Source: Aestuariivirga litoralis
GTDB taxonomy: Bacteria > Pseudomonadota > Alphaproteobacteria > Rhizobiales > Aestuariivirgaceae
Direction of reading: 5' to 3'
NCBI RefSeq assembly: GCF_015714715.1
Contig: NZ_WAHS01000001.1
Coordinates: forward strand, 1,426,001 to 1,490,000
Length of the DNA stretch: 64,000 bases
Each line of letters opens with the position of its first letter. Within the stretch, counting starts at the first letter, position 1. Position numbers and translations under genes: made by a program. Shown here in pieces: positions 42,183 through 50,899 of this stretch. The notes under the pieces were generated by a model. The model worked only from the letters and a program-made list of their open reading frames with translations, was not told where the DNA came from and searched no databases.

Positions 42183-43096
42183 AGAAACCCCTGACTGGCA
42201 TCCTGCCCGTGGCCCCTACCGTTTTCAACGAAGATGGTTCGCTTGATGAGGCCGGCAACCGCCGCGTGATGGACCTTATGGTCGATCAGGGTTCAGATGC
42301 GATCTGCATCCTGGCCAATTTCTCTGAACAGTTTGTGATGACCGACGAAGAACGCCGCGTCACTACCGAGCTTTCGCTAAAGCAGGTGAATGGCCGCGTG
42401 CCGGTCATCGTCACCTGCTCGCATTTCTCCACCCACATCGCCAGCGCGCGCGCCAAGCATGCGGCCGATCATGGCGCCTCCATGCTGATGCTGATGCCGC
42501 CCTATCATGGTGCCGCCTTGCAAGCTGATGAAGGCGCAATGATCGAGCATTTCGCCGCCATCGCCAAGGCATCAGGCCTGCCGATCATGGTGCAGGATGC
42601 CCCGCTGTCGGGTGTGAAGCTTTCCGTACCTTTCCTGGTGCGCCTGGCGCAGGAAGTGCCGCTGGTTTCGTATTTCAAGATCGAGGTGGCTTTCGCCGCA
42701 CAGAAGCTGCGCGACCTGATTGCTGCTGGCGGCAAATCGATCATCGGGCCTTTCGACGGCGAAGAAGGCATTACGTTGATGGCTGATCTGGATGCCGGCG
42801 CCACCGGCTCGATGAGCAGCGCCATGATTCCTGATCTGATCAAGCCGGTCATCACTGCGCATCATGGTGGCGACCGCAAGAAGGCCGGAGAGCTGTACAG
42901 GGCCATCCTGCCGCTGATCAATTACGAGAACCGGCAATGCGGGTTGCGCTCCGCCAAGGCCGTGATGAAGGAAGGTGGCGTGATCAAGTCTGATCATGTG
43001 CGCCATCCGCTTCGCCCCTTGCATCCTGAAACGAGGAAGGGTTTGCTGGAACTGGCGCGCGAGGCAAATCCGCTGGCGTTGCGCTGGGGCAAGTAA
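42179..43096 (+). CDS. DapA-superfamily protein with altered active site
   Basis: A 305-residue member of the dihydrodipicolinate synthase/N-acetylneuraminate lyase superfamily, starting at GTG. The Schiff-base lysine is kept (YFKIEV, Lys about 167). At the position of the usual GTTGE substrate loop the protein reads ANFSE (residues 46-50), and where the catalytic tyrosine normally stands (LYN-VP) it has VQDAP, so the tyrosine is Gln139. The reaction is therefore not predictable from classical family members. It could be a dehydratase or aldolase on a 2-keto-deoxy sugar acid, or something new. It lies between lacI and the erythronate-type dehydrogenase, four bases from the latter. Confidence 0.85.
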   Translation: MKKPLTGILPVAPTVFNEDGSLDEAGNRRVMDLMVDQGSDAICILANFSEQFVMTDEERRVTTELSLKQVNGRVPVIVTCSHFSTHIASARAKHAADHGASMLMLMPPYHGAALQADEGAMIEHFAAIAKASGLPIMVQDAPLSGVKLSVPFLVRLAQEVPLVSYFKIEVAFAAQKLRDLIAAGGKSIIGPFDGEEGITLMADLDAGATGSMSSAMIPDLIKPVITAHHGGDRKKAGELYRAILPLINYENRQCGLRSAKAVMKEGGVIKSDHVRHPLRPLHPETRKGLLELAREANPLALRWGK

Positions 43097-43099
43097 TCC

Positions 43100-44074
43100 A
43101 TGCGCATTCTGATTACCGGTGCGGCCGGCATGATCGGCCGCAAGCTGGTCACTCGGCTGCTGAAAGACGGCAAGCTGCGCGGACAGGCGATCAAAGCCAT
43201 TGAACTCGTGGACGTGGTGGCGGCGGAATGGCCGCATTCCACCATCACGCTCAATGCACATGTGGGCGATCTGGCCGAGCCTGATTTCGTCGAAAAGCTG
43301 GTGGCCACCAAGCCTGACGCGATCTTCCATCTGGCTGGCATCGTGTCGGGCGAGGCAGAGGCCAATTTCGAACTGGGCTACCGCGTCAACATGGATGGCG
43401 GGCGCCTGTTGTTTGAAGGCCTGCGCAAAGCCAAGCAAACCCCGCGGGTGGTGTTCACCTCGTCGATTGCGGTGTTCGGTGCGCCCTTCCCGGCGGTGAT
43501 CCCGGATGATTTCCATCTTACGCCGCTCACTTCCTACGGCGCGCAGAAGGCGATGGAAGAATTGCTGCTGGCGGATTATACCCGCAAAGGTTTCTTCGAC
43601 GGGATTGGCATCCGCCTGCCCACCATCTGCGTGCGCCCCGGCAAGCCCAACAAGGCGGCATCTGGATTTTTCTCCAACATCATCCGCGAGCCGCTGGTGG
43701 GCGTCGAAGCGGTGCTGCCGGTGCCGCGCGATGTGGTGCATACCCATGCCAGCCCCAGCTCCGCTATCGGCTTCCTCATTCACGCAGCAGAGATTGACGG
43801 CAAGCTGGTTGGCCCGCGGCGCAACCTGACCATGCCCGGCGTTGGCGTGAGCGTGCAGGAGCAGATCGATTCTCTGAGGCGCATCGCCGGCGACAAGGTG
43901 GTGGCGCTGATCAAGGAAGTGCCCGATCAAACCATCGGCACCATCGTTTCCGGCTGGCCGACGCGGTTCGAAGCCAAACGCTCGCGCGATCTTGGCTTCG
44001 TGGCTGAGAAGAATTTCGACGAAATCATCCAGGCGCATATCAATGCGGAGCTGGGCGGGAAGTTGAGCGCCTAG
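43100..44074 (+). CDS. denD: D-erythronate dehydrogenase-like NAD-dependent SDR
   Basis: A 324-residue extended short-chain dehydrogenase whose blocks match DenD, which oxidises D-erythronate at C2. ILITGAAGMIGRKLV is the NAD motif. FTSSIAVFGAPFP and SYGAQKAMEELLLADYTRKG give the Ser-Tyr-x3-Lys catalytic residues, and RLPTICVRPGKPNKAASGFF is characteristic of DenD relatives. The later steps of the erythronate route (OtnK kinase and OtnC decarboxylase) are not in the cluster, so a different C4-C6 sugar acid may be the true substrate. It is the last gene of the lacI transcript. Confidence 0.8.
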   Translation: MRILITGAAGMIGRKLVTRLLKDGKLRGQAIKAIELVDVVAAEWPHSTITLNAHVGDLAEPDFVEKLVATKPDAIFHLAGIVSGEAEANFELGYRVNMDGGRLLFEGLRKAKQTPRVVFTSSIAVFGAPFPAVIPDDFHLTPLTSYGAQKAMEELLLADYTRKGFFDGIGIRLPTICVRPGKPNKAASGFFSNIIREPLVGVEAVLPVPRDVVHTHASPSSAIGFLIHAAEIDGKLVGPRRNLTMPGVGVSVQEQIDSLRRIAGDKVVALIKEVPDQTIGTIVSGWPTRFEAKRSRDLGFVAEKNFDEIIQAHINAELGGKLSA

Positions 44075-44090
44075 GAAGAGCCCAAACAAA

Positions 44091-44116
44091 AAGGGCGCCC
44101 CTTGCGGCGCGCCCTT
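44091..44116. terminator. Hairpin terminator behind denD
   Basis: AAGGGCGC and GCGCCCTT form an 8-base stem around a 10-base GC-rich loop, 17 bases after the denD stop and before the convergent small gene. It can serve both directions; the minus-strand side ends in TTTTTGTTT. Confidence 0.75.
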
Positions 44117-44139
44117 CTCGAAATCAATTGAGCAGAAAC

Positions 44140-44418
44140 TTAGCTCTGGGCGCCCATCTTGCTCTTGATGAAACCGACGATGAGCGTCAGGACGATGCCG
44201 CCAACAGCGCTACCAAGAGCGTTGCTGAGCAGCGGGCCGAGCTGCGATTCAATCATTGGCAGAACCAAGGGGAGCAGCGCACCGCCACCCAAGCCACCCA
44301 CGCCGCCGGCAACGGTGTTGCCAATCGGACCAAGGCTCGTGTTCTTGGCAGCAGCACCCGCAGCGTTACCACCAACAGCACCTGCGATCACCTGGGTGAT
44401 CAGTGAAGTGAAATCCAT
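44140..44418 (-). CDS. Small glycine/alanine-rich hydrophobic protein
   Basis: A 92-residue product with no assigned function. MDFTSLITQVIAGAVGGNAA is followed by a Gly-rich stretch (NTVAGGVGGLGGGALLPLVL) and a hydrophobic helix near the end (AVGGIVLTLIVGFIKSK). Glycine-zipper-like spacing suggests it self-associates in the membrane. GGGAGG stands about eight bases before the ATG, a strong ribosome site, so it is likely well expressed. It is flanked by terminator and promoter regions and is probably monocistronic. Similar short proteins occur in Rhizobiales, but I know no role. Confidence 0.75.
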   Translation of the reverse strand: MDFTSLITQVIAGAVGGNAAGAAAKNTSLGPIGNTVAGGVGGLGGGALLPLVLPMIESQLGPLLSNALGSAVGGIVLTLIVGFIKSKMGAQS

Positions 44419-44516
44419 TTTAGTTGCCTCCCTCAAATGGCGCAACATGCGCCCGGCGGTTGGCTTGTAGCACTTCAGCGTGCAATCACCAAGTGGGTGC
44501 ACGCCGGGTGTGGAGA

Positions 44517-45929
44517 TCAGTAGGCGTTTTCGCTCCTGAGCAAAGCAAACGGCGTCTTGAACAGGATGTAGAAATCCAGGCCCAGCGACCAGCGGTCAAT
44601 ATACTCAAGATCGTGCTTTACGCGCTGGGCGATCTTCTCAACCGTATCGGTCTCACCGCGCCAACCATTGATCTGGGCCCAGCCGGTAATGCCGGGGCGC
44701 ACTTTGTGGCGAGCGAAATAGCCATCCACCACCTGGTCATAGAGGCCACCTGCCGCCTTGGCCTGAGTAGCATGCGGGCGCGGGCCCACCAGTGCCAGTT
44801 GGCCCTTCAACACGTTGAACAGTTGTGGCAGCTCATCCAATGATGTCTTGCGGATGATGCGACCCACTGAGGTGACGCGCGGATCACCCTTGGTGACCAG
44901 CTTGGCCGCATTGGCATCGCCCTGATCGACATACATTGAGCGGAACTTGTAAACTTCGATCAGCTCATTGTTGAAGCCATAGCGCTTCTGCTTGAAGATC
45001 GCTGGGCCCTTGCTTTCGATCCGCACCGCCAGTGCCACGCAGCCCATGACAGGTGAAAGACAGATGATCGCGCACAGTGCAATGAGGCGGTCAATCTGGT
45101 TTTTCAGGAACTCGTTCCAATGGCTGAGCGGGCGGTCGAACACAGCCAGCAATGGCAATTCACCCAGATAATCATAGGCGCGCGGGCTGAGCTTCAATTG
45201 CGCCGACTGGCCGGAGACTCGGATATCCACCGGCAATTCCCAGATGCTTTTGAGGATCTGCATCAGGCGCAATTCAGCCGAAATCGGGATGGCCACGATG
45301 ATGAGATCCACCGGATTGTCGCGGTGAAAGGCGGCGAGATCGGCAATCTTGCCGAGCTTCTTGTATTTGCGCACTGAGGCTGGGCTGCGCTTATCCGTGC
45401 GGTCATCGAACAGGCCGACAATATCGAATTCCAGGCTCTTTGAACGTTCGAGTGTGTTGATGGCATCTTCAGCCGCCTTGCCGCCGCCCACAATGGCGAT
45501 GCGGCGTGCCAGCTTGCCGCCACCGCTGGCACCCTTGAACAGGCCCAGGAAGAACAGACGCGAAGCCAGCACATAGGCAAAGCAGCCCGCGCACCACAGC
45601 GGCAGCCAGGGCCGGATGAAGGCCACATCGGCAAAGCGCACGGCGCAGGCGACGATCAATGTTGAGACCGCAATGACCAGGAAGGTCTTGATGATCGACA
45701 TTGTCGGTTTGGTCAGGCTGGTGGGCTCATAGAGCTTGAAGCTGCGCACGCACAGCGTAGCGATGAAAATCGCAGCGAGCGACTGGAAGCCGACAATGAC
45801 GGGGGCTTGCGGATTATTGGATTGAACCAGCAGCGTGCTGAGAATGAAGTTGAACGGAATGAGCACCAAGAGGTCGAGACCCTTCAAGAGGCGCATCGCC
45901 ACTTCACGGTCCAGGTAACGCTTCCTCAT
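44517..45929 (-). CDS. Undecaprenyl-phosphate sugar phosphotransferase (exopolysaccharide priming)
   Basis: This 470-residue enzyme should load the first sugar-1-phosphate onto undecaprenyl phosphate for an exopolysaccharide or O-antigen. About four N-terminal helices precede a CoA-binding-like Rossmann domain (RRIAIVGGGKAAEDAI). A membrane hairpin leads into the C-terminal bacterial sugar-transferase domain (KQKRYGFNNELIEVYKFRSM, SLDELPQLFNVLKGQLALVGPRPH, VRPGITGWAQINGWRGET). It resembles WbaP, WcaJ and ExoY types. ATG at 45929 or GTG at 45941 are both possible. No other polymer genes lie next to it. Confidence 0.9.
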   Translation of the reverse strand: MRKRYLDREVAMRLLKGLDLLVLIPFNFILSTLLVQSNNPQAPVIVGFQSLAAIFIATLCVRSFKLYEPTSLTKPTMSIIKTFLVIAVSTLIVACAVRFADVAFIRPWLPLWCAGCFAYVLASRLFFLGLFKGASGGGKLARRIAIVGGGKAAEDAINTLERSKSLEFDIVGLFDDRTDKRSPASVRKYKKLGKIADLAAFHRDNPVDLIIVAIPISAELRLMQILKSIWELPVDIRVSGQSAQLKLSPRAYDYLGELPLLAVFDRPLSHWNEFLKNQIDRLIALCAIICLSPVMGCVALAVRIESKGPAIFKQKRYGFNNELIEVYKFRSMYVDQGDANAAKLVTKGDPRVTSVGRIIRKTSLDELPQLFNVLKGQLALVGPRPHATQAKAAGGLYDQVVDGYFARHKVRPGITGWAQINGWRGETDTVEKIAQRVKHDLEYIDRWSLGLDFYILFKTPFALLRSENAY

Positions 45930-46070
45930 TCCATACCCCACGGATTTGAATCAAATTTTCCGATTTATGGGGCGAAGATGGAGTCTGGAGTCTTAATTGC
46001 AGCGTGAACGGCCCGCCGGCGCGGGCGAATCCGGCAGGCTTGCTTAATGAAGGCTGAAGATCGCGAGGAG

Positions 46071-47072
46071 TTACAAGCTGCTCGTATTGAACGTGTTGCA
46101 ATCATCCAGCGACTTGGCCGCCATGCCTTGCTTGAACCATTTTACGCGCTGCGCAGAAGTGCCGTGAGTAAAGCTGTCGGGCACTGCATAGCCCTGATTG
46201 GCTTTCTGCAAATGGTCATCACCAATCTGGCTGGCGGCGTTCAAGGCTTCCTCGACGTCACCGCTTTCCAGAATATGCGACTCAGCATCGGCCTCTGAAG
46301 CCCAAATGCCCGCATAGCAATCCGCCTGCAGCTCAAGCTTCACAGACAAATGGTTCGCGTCAGTCTGTGAGGAGCGCTGTTGGGCCTGTTCCACCTTGTC
46401 GGAAATGCCGAGCAGGTTCTGCACATGGTGGCCCACTTCATGCGCCACCACATATGCCTGGGCAAAATCGCCCGGTGCGCCCAGCTTGTCCTTCATCTCC
46501 TGATAAAAGGCGAGATCGATGTAAACTTTTTGATCGGCCGGGCAATAGAACGGCCCCATGGATGATTGCGCCGTGCCGCAGCCCGACTGGGTAAAGTTGC
46601 TGAAAATCTTTAGCGTGGGGGCTTTGTATTGCTGGCCCATCTGCGAGAAAATCTTGGACCACACGTCTTCGGTGGACGCCAGAACCTTGGATACGAAAAC
46701 CTTGCCCGGATCGCCGCCCGCAGCCTGGCCCGAAGCCGTGCCGCCCTTGGCGATGCCGGCATCATCTGGCTGGGTTTGAAGGGTGGTCGTCTGGTCCGGC
46801 AGCGAGATGCCGCCGCCGCCGCCATTCACGAAGTTGATCAAGTCAACGCCGGTGAAAATCTTGATGCCGAAATAGAGCACGGCCAGAATGATAATGCCGC
46901 GGAAACCGATGGTCCGGAACAGCAAGGGCAGCAACATGCCGATGACACCGCCGCCCATTCCGCCGCCACCACCGCCCATGCCCGATGAGCCGCCGCCCGG
47001 AAAGCCAAAGCCGCCGCCTTCGCCGCGGGCATCTTCCACATTTGAACTTTCGCGCTGGTTATCGAGACGCAT
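46071..47072 (-). CDS. YpfJ-type neutral zinc metallopeptidase
   Basis: A 333-residue membrane-anchored protein of the putative neutral zinc metallopeptidase family. The N-terminus has a glycine-rich low-complexity run (residues about 18-45), then one helix ([17 protein letters not shown]). The catalytic motif is [15 protein letters not shown], with a third ligand in the [11 protein letters not shown] block. [23 protein letters not shown] is the conserved upstream strand with two cysteines. The substrate is unknown in any bacterium. It is divergent from nadE, 97 bases away. Confidence 0.88.
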   Translation of the reverse strand: MRLDNQRESSNVEDARGEGGGFGFPGGGSSGMGGGGGGMGGGVIGMLLPLLFRTIGFRGIIILAVLYFGIKIFTGVDLINFVNGGGGGISLPDQTTTLQTQPDDAGIAKGGTASGQAAGGDPGKVFVSKVLASTEDVWSKIFSQMGQQYKAPTLKIFSNFTQSGCGTAQSSMGPFYCPADQKVYIDLAFYQEMKDKLGAPGDFAQAYVVAHEVGHHVQNLLGISDKVEQAQQRSSQTDANHLSVKLELQADCYAGIWASEADAESHILESGDVEEALNAASQIGDDHLQKANQGYAVPDSFTHGTSAQRVKWFKQGMAAKSLDDCNTFNTSSL

Positions 47073-47169
47073 GAGCCTATTCCTTTGTTGCGCTTGAATT
47101 TGGCGTTGAAGCAGCCGAATTGCAAGGCAGTTGTGCAATCAATTGTACAGCAGCTATGACAGAAAAATC

Positions 47170-48792
47170 ATGACCGACACGCTCACCATCGCCCTGGCCC
47201 AACTCAACCCGACCGTGGGTTCAGTTTCCGCCAATCTTGCCAAAGCGAAAGCCACGGTTGAGGCGCTAGGCACTGTCGATTTGGTGTTGTTTCCGGAGCT
47301 CTATATTTCGGGCTATCCGCCGGAAGACCTGGTGTTGCGGCCCTCGTTCATTGCGGCTTGCAAAGAGGCTGTCGAGGAATTGGCCGCGGCATTTCCAAAC
47401 GGCCCCGCAATGTTGATGACCTTGCCATGGCGCGAGGGCGACAAGCTGCACAATGCCGTGGCCTATCTGAACGGCGGCAAGATCGAGACGCTGCGTTTCA
47501 AATTCGATCTGCCGAATTATGGCGTGTTCGATGAGAAGCGCGTGTTCCAGCCGGGCCCTGCGCCGGGGCCCATCAACATCAGGGGCGTGCGTATCGGCGT
47601 GCCGATCTGCGAAGACATATGGACGAGCGAGACTTGCGAAACACTGGCCGAAACGGGCGCTGAAATTCTGCTCTCACCCAATGGCTCGCCGTTTGAGCGC
47701 AACAAGGATGATGTGCGCCTGAACCTCAGTGTGGCGCGCGTGACGGAAACCGGCCTGCCCCTGGTCTATCTCAACCAAGTCGGCGGGCAGGATGAGTTGG
47801 TATTTGACGGCGCGTCTTTCGTGCTGAATGGCGATCGCTCGCTCGCACTGCAGATGCCGATGTTTGAAGAAGCGGTGGCGATCACCCATTGGCACCGCTC
47901 GACCCACGGTTGGTCGATGAAGAAGGGTGAGATCACCCGCCTGCCTGAACTCGAAGAAGAGACATGGAAAGCCTGCGTGTTGGGCTTGCGCGATTACGTC
48001 AATAAGAACCGCTTTCCCGGCGTGGTGCTGGGCCTTTCTGGCGGCATCGACTCTGCGGTGGTTGCCGCGATGGCGGTCGATGCGCTGGGCAAGGACCGCG
48101 TGCATTGCGTGATGCTGCCTTATGCTTACACGAGCAAGGACAGCTTGGTCGATGCAGAGCAATGCGCCAAGCTGCTGGGCGTGCGCTATGACGTGGTGCC
48201 GATCAAGGAGCCGGTGGAAGGTTTTCTCTCCACGCTGCAACCGGTCTTCGCCGGCAAGAAGGCCGATGTTGCCGAAGAGAATATCCAGTCGCGCGCGCGC
48301 GGTGTGATCCTGATGGCGATTTCCAACAAGTTCGGTGCGATGGTACTGACCACCGGCAACAAGAGCGAAATGAGTGTCGGCTACGCCACGCTTTATGGTG
48401 ACATGAATGGCGGCTTTAACCCGATCAAGGATATCTACAAGATCGAGGTGTATCGCCTGGCCGCGTGGCGCAACACGCAAGGCTTCGTGATTCCGGAACG
48501 CATCATCACCAAGGCCCCCACGGCGGAATTGCGAGAGAACCAGAAAGATCAGGATTCGCTGCCGCCTTACGAGGTGCTGGATGATATTCTACAGGGCCTT
48601 GTGGAGAAGGAGCAGCCCATCGCCGAAATCGTATCGCGCGGGCATGATCTGGCTCTGGTGAAGCGCATCCAGCATCTGCTCTATGTGGCCGAATATAAGC
48701 GGCGGCAATCAGCGCCAGGTGTGAAGATCACCCGCAAGAATTTCGGGCGCGATCGCCGGTACCCGATTACCAATGGATTCAGGGACGTTTAG
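47170..48792 (+). CDS. nadE: Glutamine-dependent NAD+ synthetase
   Basis: NadE amidates nicotinic acid adenine dinucleotide to NAD, the last step of NAD synthesis, using glutamine as nitrogen donor. The 540 residues form an N-terminal nitrilase domain with catalytic Glu (LFPELYISGYPP), Lys (FDLPNYGVFDEKR) and Cys (GVPICEDIW). The C-terminal synthetase has the PP-loop LGLSGGIDSAVVAAM, TGNKSEMSVGYATLYGD and KAPTAELRENQKDQDSLPPY. ATG at 47170 is immediately before the family start. The stop overlaps the convergent neighbour's stop by four bases. Confidence 0.96.
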   Translation: MTDTLTIALAQLNPTVGSVSANLAKAKATVEALGTVDLVLFPELYISGYPPEDLVLRPSFIAACKEAVEELAAAFPNGPAMLMTLPWREGDKLHNAVAYLNGGKIETLRFKFDLPNYGVFDEKRVFQPGPAPGPINIRGVRIGVPICEDIWTSETCETLAETGAEILLSPNGSPFERNKDDVRLNLSVARVTETGLPLVYLNQVGGQDELVFDGASFVLNGDRSLALQMPMFEEAVAITHWHRSTHGWSMKKGEITRLPELEEETWKACVLGLRDYVNKNRFPGVVLGLSGGIDSAVVAAMAVDALGKDRVHCVMLPYAYTSKDSLVDAEQCAKLLGVRYDVVPIKEPVEGFLSTLQPVFAGKKADVAEENIQSRARGVILMAISNKFGAMVLTTGNKSEMSVGYATLYGDMNGGFNPIKDIYKIEVYRLAAWRNTQGFVIPERIITKAPTAELRENQKDQDSLPPYEVLDDILQGLVEKEQPIAEIVSRGHDLALVKRIQHLLYVAEYKRRQSAPGVKITRKNFGRDRRYPITNGFRDV

Positions 48793-49367
48793 TCCAACAA
48801 ACCCCTGCCCTTCATGATCATGGTTGCTGCCTTGGCGACGCGGTCTTCGCGCGTCTTGGATTGCTTTGCGCTTGAGAAATGGATCAGATAAGCGCGCTGC
48901 CTTCCAGGCGTGAGCGCTTCGAAGGCCTTTCTCAGCGCGGGCTTTTTATTCATCGCCGCCTTGAATTCCGCCGGCATGTTGAATTCGACGGTGCGCTTCA
49001 TCTCGACCTTGGCGCCGGATTTTTCGATTTCTATGGCGTCCTGAATGTAGGCGTTCAGCGCGCGTTCCAGCTGCGCCACTTCACCCATATTGGTGAAGCG
49101 GATTTGGCGGGCGGATTGCACGTTTTCCGTCTGCTGGATGAGGATGCCGTTTGGGTCCTTCATCAGCGCTCCTTTGAAGAACAGCAACGCGAAATATTCC
49201 TTGAAGCCATGGATGAGGACCACGTTGCGGCCCTCCAGCGTGTAACAGGGCTGGCCCCATTTCAGCACTTCATTGAGTCCGCTGGCGAGGCACAGCTTCT
49301 GCAAACGCGCGAGTTCAGCGCTCCACTTCTTGTCACCCGCAATACGGGCATCGACTTTCGGATCCAT
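48789..49367 (-). CDS. YdeI/OmdA-family protein (DUF1801)
   Basis: A 192-residue soluble protein with an N-terminal DUF1801 fold (LNEVLKWGQPCYTLEGRNVVLIHGFKEY) and a C-terminal OmdA/YdeI-type helical segment (LRKAFEALTPGRQRAYLIHF then AKQSKTREDRVAKA). The family is common in bacteria, with weak links to antimicrobial-peptide tolerance, and no reaction is known. It is 11 bases behind a MAPEG gene in the same direction and ends inside the nadE stop region. Confidence 0.86.
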   Translation of the reverse strand: MDPKVDARIAGDKKWSAELARLQKLCLASGLNEVLKWGQPCYTLEGRNVVLIHGFKEYFALLFFKGALMKDPNGILIQQTENVQSARQIRFTNMGEVAQLERALNAYIQDAIEIEKSGAKVEMKRTVEFNMPAEFKAAMNKKPALRKAFEALTPGRQRAYLIHFSSAKQSKTREDRVAKAATMIMKGRGLLD

Positions 49368-49378
49368 GACGATAGTGC

Positions 49379-49762
49379 TTAGTAGCCCGCCAGCCTTGCC
49401 AGGATCATCAACAAGCCGACCACGCCCACACCCCAGCAGAGGGTGCGCACATATTTGATGCCCATTATGTACATCGGCAGATAGATGATGCGCGCGATGA
49501 TCCAGATGGTGGCGCCCAGGCCACCGGTATGCTGGGTGGCGATCAGCGCCAGATCCAGCGCCACGAAGGGCACGAGGTTTTCGATGTAATTGGCCAAAGC
49601 ACGATCAGCGCGGCCGAAGGCGAGACCTTTTGGCGTTGGCGCCTTGTCGCGCGGGGTGAACAGAAAATCATCACCAAATTCGGCACGTGCAGTGAAGGCC
49701 TGGGTCAGCACATGCGCCAGCCACAGGACCACGGCGATTTCCAGACAGAGCAATTCAGACAT
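49379..49762 (-). CDS. MAPEG-family membrane protein (second copy)
   Basis: A 127-residue protein with four hydrophobic helices of the MAPEG superfamily. LAFGRADRALANYIENLVPFVAL is the conserved arginine/asparagine/glutamate segment at helix 2, and IIYLPMYIMGIKYVRTLCWGVG the helix 3-4 turn. It differs strongly from the copy at 26556, which suggests different subfamilies rather than a recent duplication. The ribosome site GAGGGA is also the right arm of a small inverted repeat (49771-49789). Confidence 0.84.
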   Translation of the reverse strand: MSELLCLEIAVVLWLAHVLTQAFTARAEFGDDFLFTPRDKAPTPKGLAFGRADRALANYIENLVPFVALDLALIATQHTGGLGATIWIIARIIYLPMYIMGIKYVRTLCWGVGVVGLLMILARLAGY

Positions 49763-49812
49763 GTTTCATCCCTCACTTTTCCTGTGAGGTCACTCTACAC
49801 TGAATTGGCCCC

Positions 49813-50802
49813 TCAGCAATATTGCTCTACGCCCGCCTGCTGGCTCTCATTGTAGCGATGGCCATGCGACCAGCCGGCGGGCAGCAGGCGGTTGATTTCG
49901 CCCATGTCTTCAGCGGTCAATTTGATTGACGAGGCCGCAGCATTGCGGGCCAGATGGGCGGAGGTGCGGGTGCCGGGGATCGGGATGATATGTGGCGCAC
50001 GGGCCAGAACCCAAGCCAGGGCCAGCGCCTCGGTGGTCCAGCCCCGGCTGTTGGCGAAGCGGCGGAAGGCTTCAATGCGCGTTGCGTTGCGCGGCCAGTT
50101 GTCATCCGACAGGCGCGGCATTTGCAGGCGCCAATCACTGGCGGGCAGTGCCTTGGGATCGAACACCGCATCTGCCAGCGTGCCGCGCGCCAAGGGTGAG
50201 AAAGCCACCAAGGCGGTGCCGTGACGCGCGCAAGCCTCGATCATGCCGAGTTCCGGCTGCCTGGCCCAGAGCGAATATTCATTCTGCACGGCGCGCACAT
50301 GATGCAGTTTTGATGCGCGTTCCAGGGAGGCCGGCGAGATTTCGGAAAAGCCCATGCCGCCGATCTTGCCTTCCTTGATGAAGGTCTGCAGCGTGCCCGC
50401 CACATCTTCAATCGGCACGGCCTGCTCGCGGCGGTGGATGTAATAGAGATCGACATGATCTACGCCGAGGCGTTTCAGTGAGCCTTCGATGCAATCGCGC
50501 AGGAATTTGTCATTGTTGATGATGGCGCGCGGATTGGTCTGGATGCCGCCCTTGGTGGCGATGGAAAATTGCTTGCGCGCCGCCGGATTCTTCTTGAGAT
50601 AGGCCCCGAGCACTTCTTCAGATGTGTGCGGGCCATAGATCAGCGCGGTGTCGATATGGGTGACGCCCAGTTCCAGCGCCTTGTCCAATGCCTTGTGGCT
50701 TTCCTCGACATTGGTGGGACCGAAAATGCCGCCGAAGCTCATGGCGCCAAAGCCTACTTCGCCGACCATCGGCCCGCCCTTGCCCAACATTCTCTGTTTC
50801 AT
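49813..50802 (-). CDS. Aldo/keto reductase
   Basis: A 329-residue NADPH-dependent oxidoreductase of the AKR superfamily (AKR13-like). The tetrad is visible: Asp and Tyr in HIDTALIYGPHTSEE, Lys in IATKGGI, His in VDLYYIHRREQ. VQNEYSLWARQPE and FSPLARGTLAD belong to the cofactor pocket, and IIPIPGTRTSAHLARN to the NADPH adenine-phosphate site. The substrate cannot be told. The start at 50802 has AAAGGAAAA upstream; the longer frame has no family similarity. It lies 97 bases from the divergent gltX. Confidence 0.93.
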   Translation of the reverse strand: MKQRMLGKGGPMVGEVGFGAMSFGGIFGPTNVEESHKALDKALELGVTHIDTALIYGPHTSEEVLGAYLKKNPAARKQFSIATKGGIQTNPRAIINNDKFLRDCIEGSLKRLGVDHVDLYYIHRREQAVPIEDVAGTLQTFIKEGKIGGMGFSEISPASLERASKLHHVRAVQNEYSLWARQPELGMIEACARHGTALVAFSPLARGTLADAVFDPKALPASDWRLQMPRLSDDNWPRNATRIEAFRRFANSRGWTTEALALAWVLARAPHIIPIPGTRTSAHLARNAAASSIKLTAEDMGEINRLLPAGWSHGHRYNESQQAGVEQYC

Positions 50803-50899
50803 GTGATGATTTTCCTTTGGAAATCCTCTTAGCAGCCAGGGTGCGCCCATGCCAATTTTTGATGGCATTCTTGACGCATGGACATTCCGCCGCTAGCGC

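Noticed and set aside
42572-44089. A 505-codon open frame on the minus strand opposite the DapA-like and DenD-like genes
   Set aside because: Its translation is rich in His, Arg and Gln and has no recognisable family, while the plus strand encodes clear enzymes. It arises from GC-rich codon bias.
46930-47020. Short repeats (GGC/GCC runs) that could look like a tandem repeat array
   Set aside because: They are the codons of the glycine-rich linker typical of the YpfJ metallopeptidase family.
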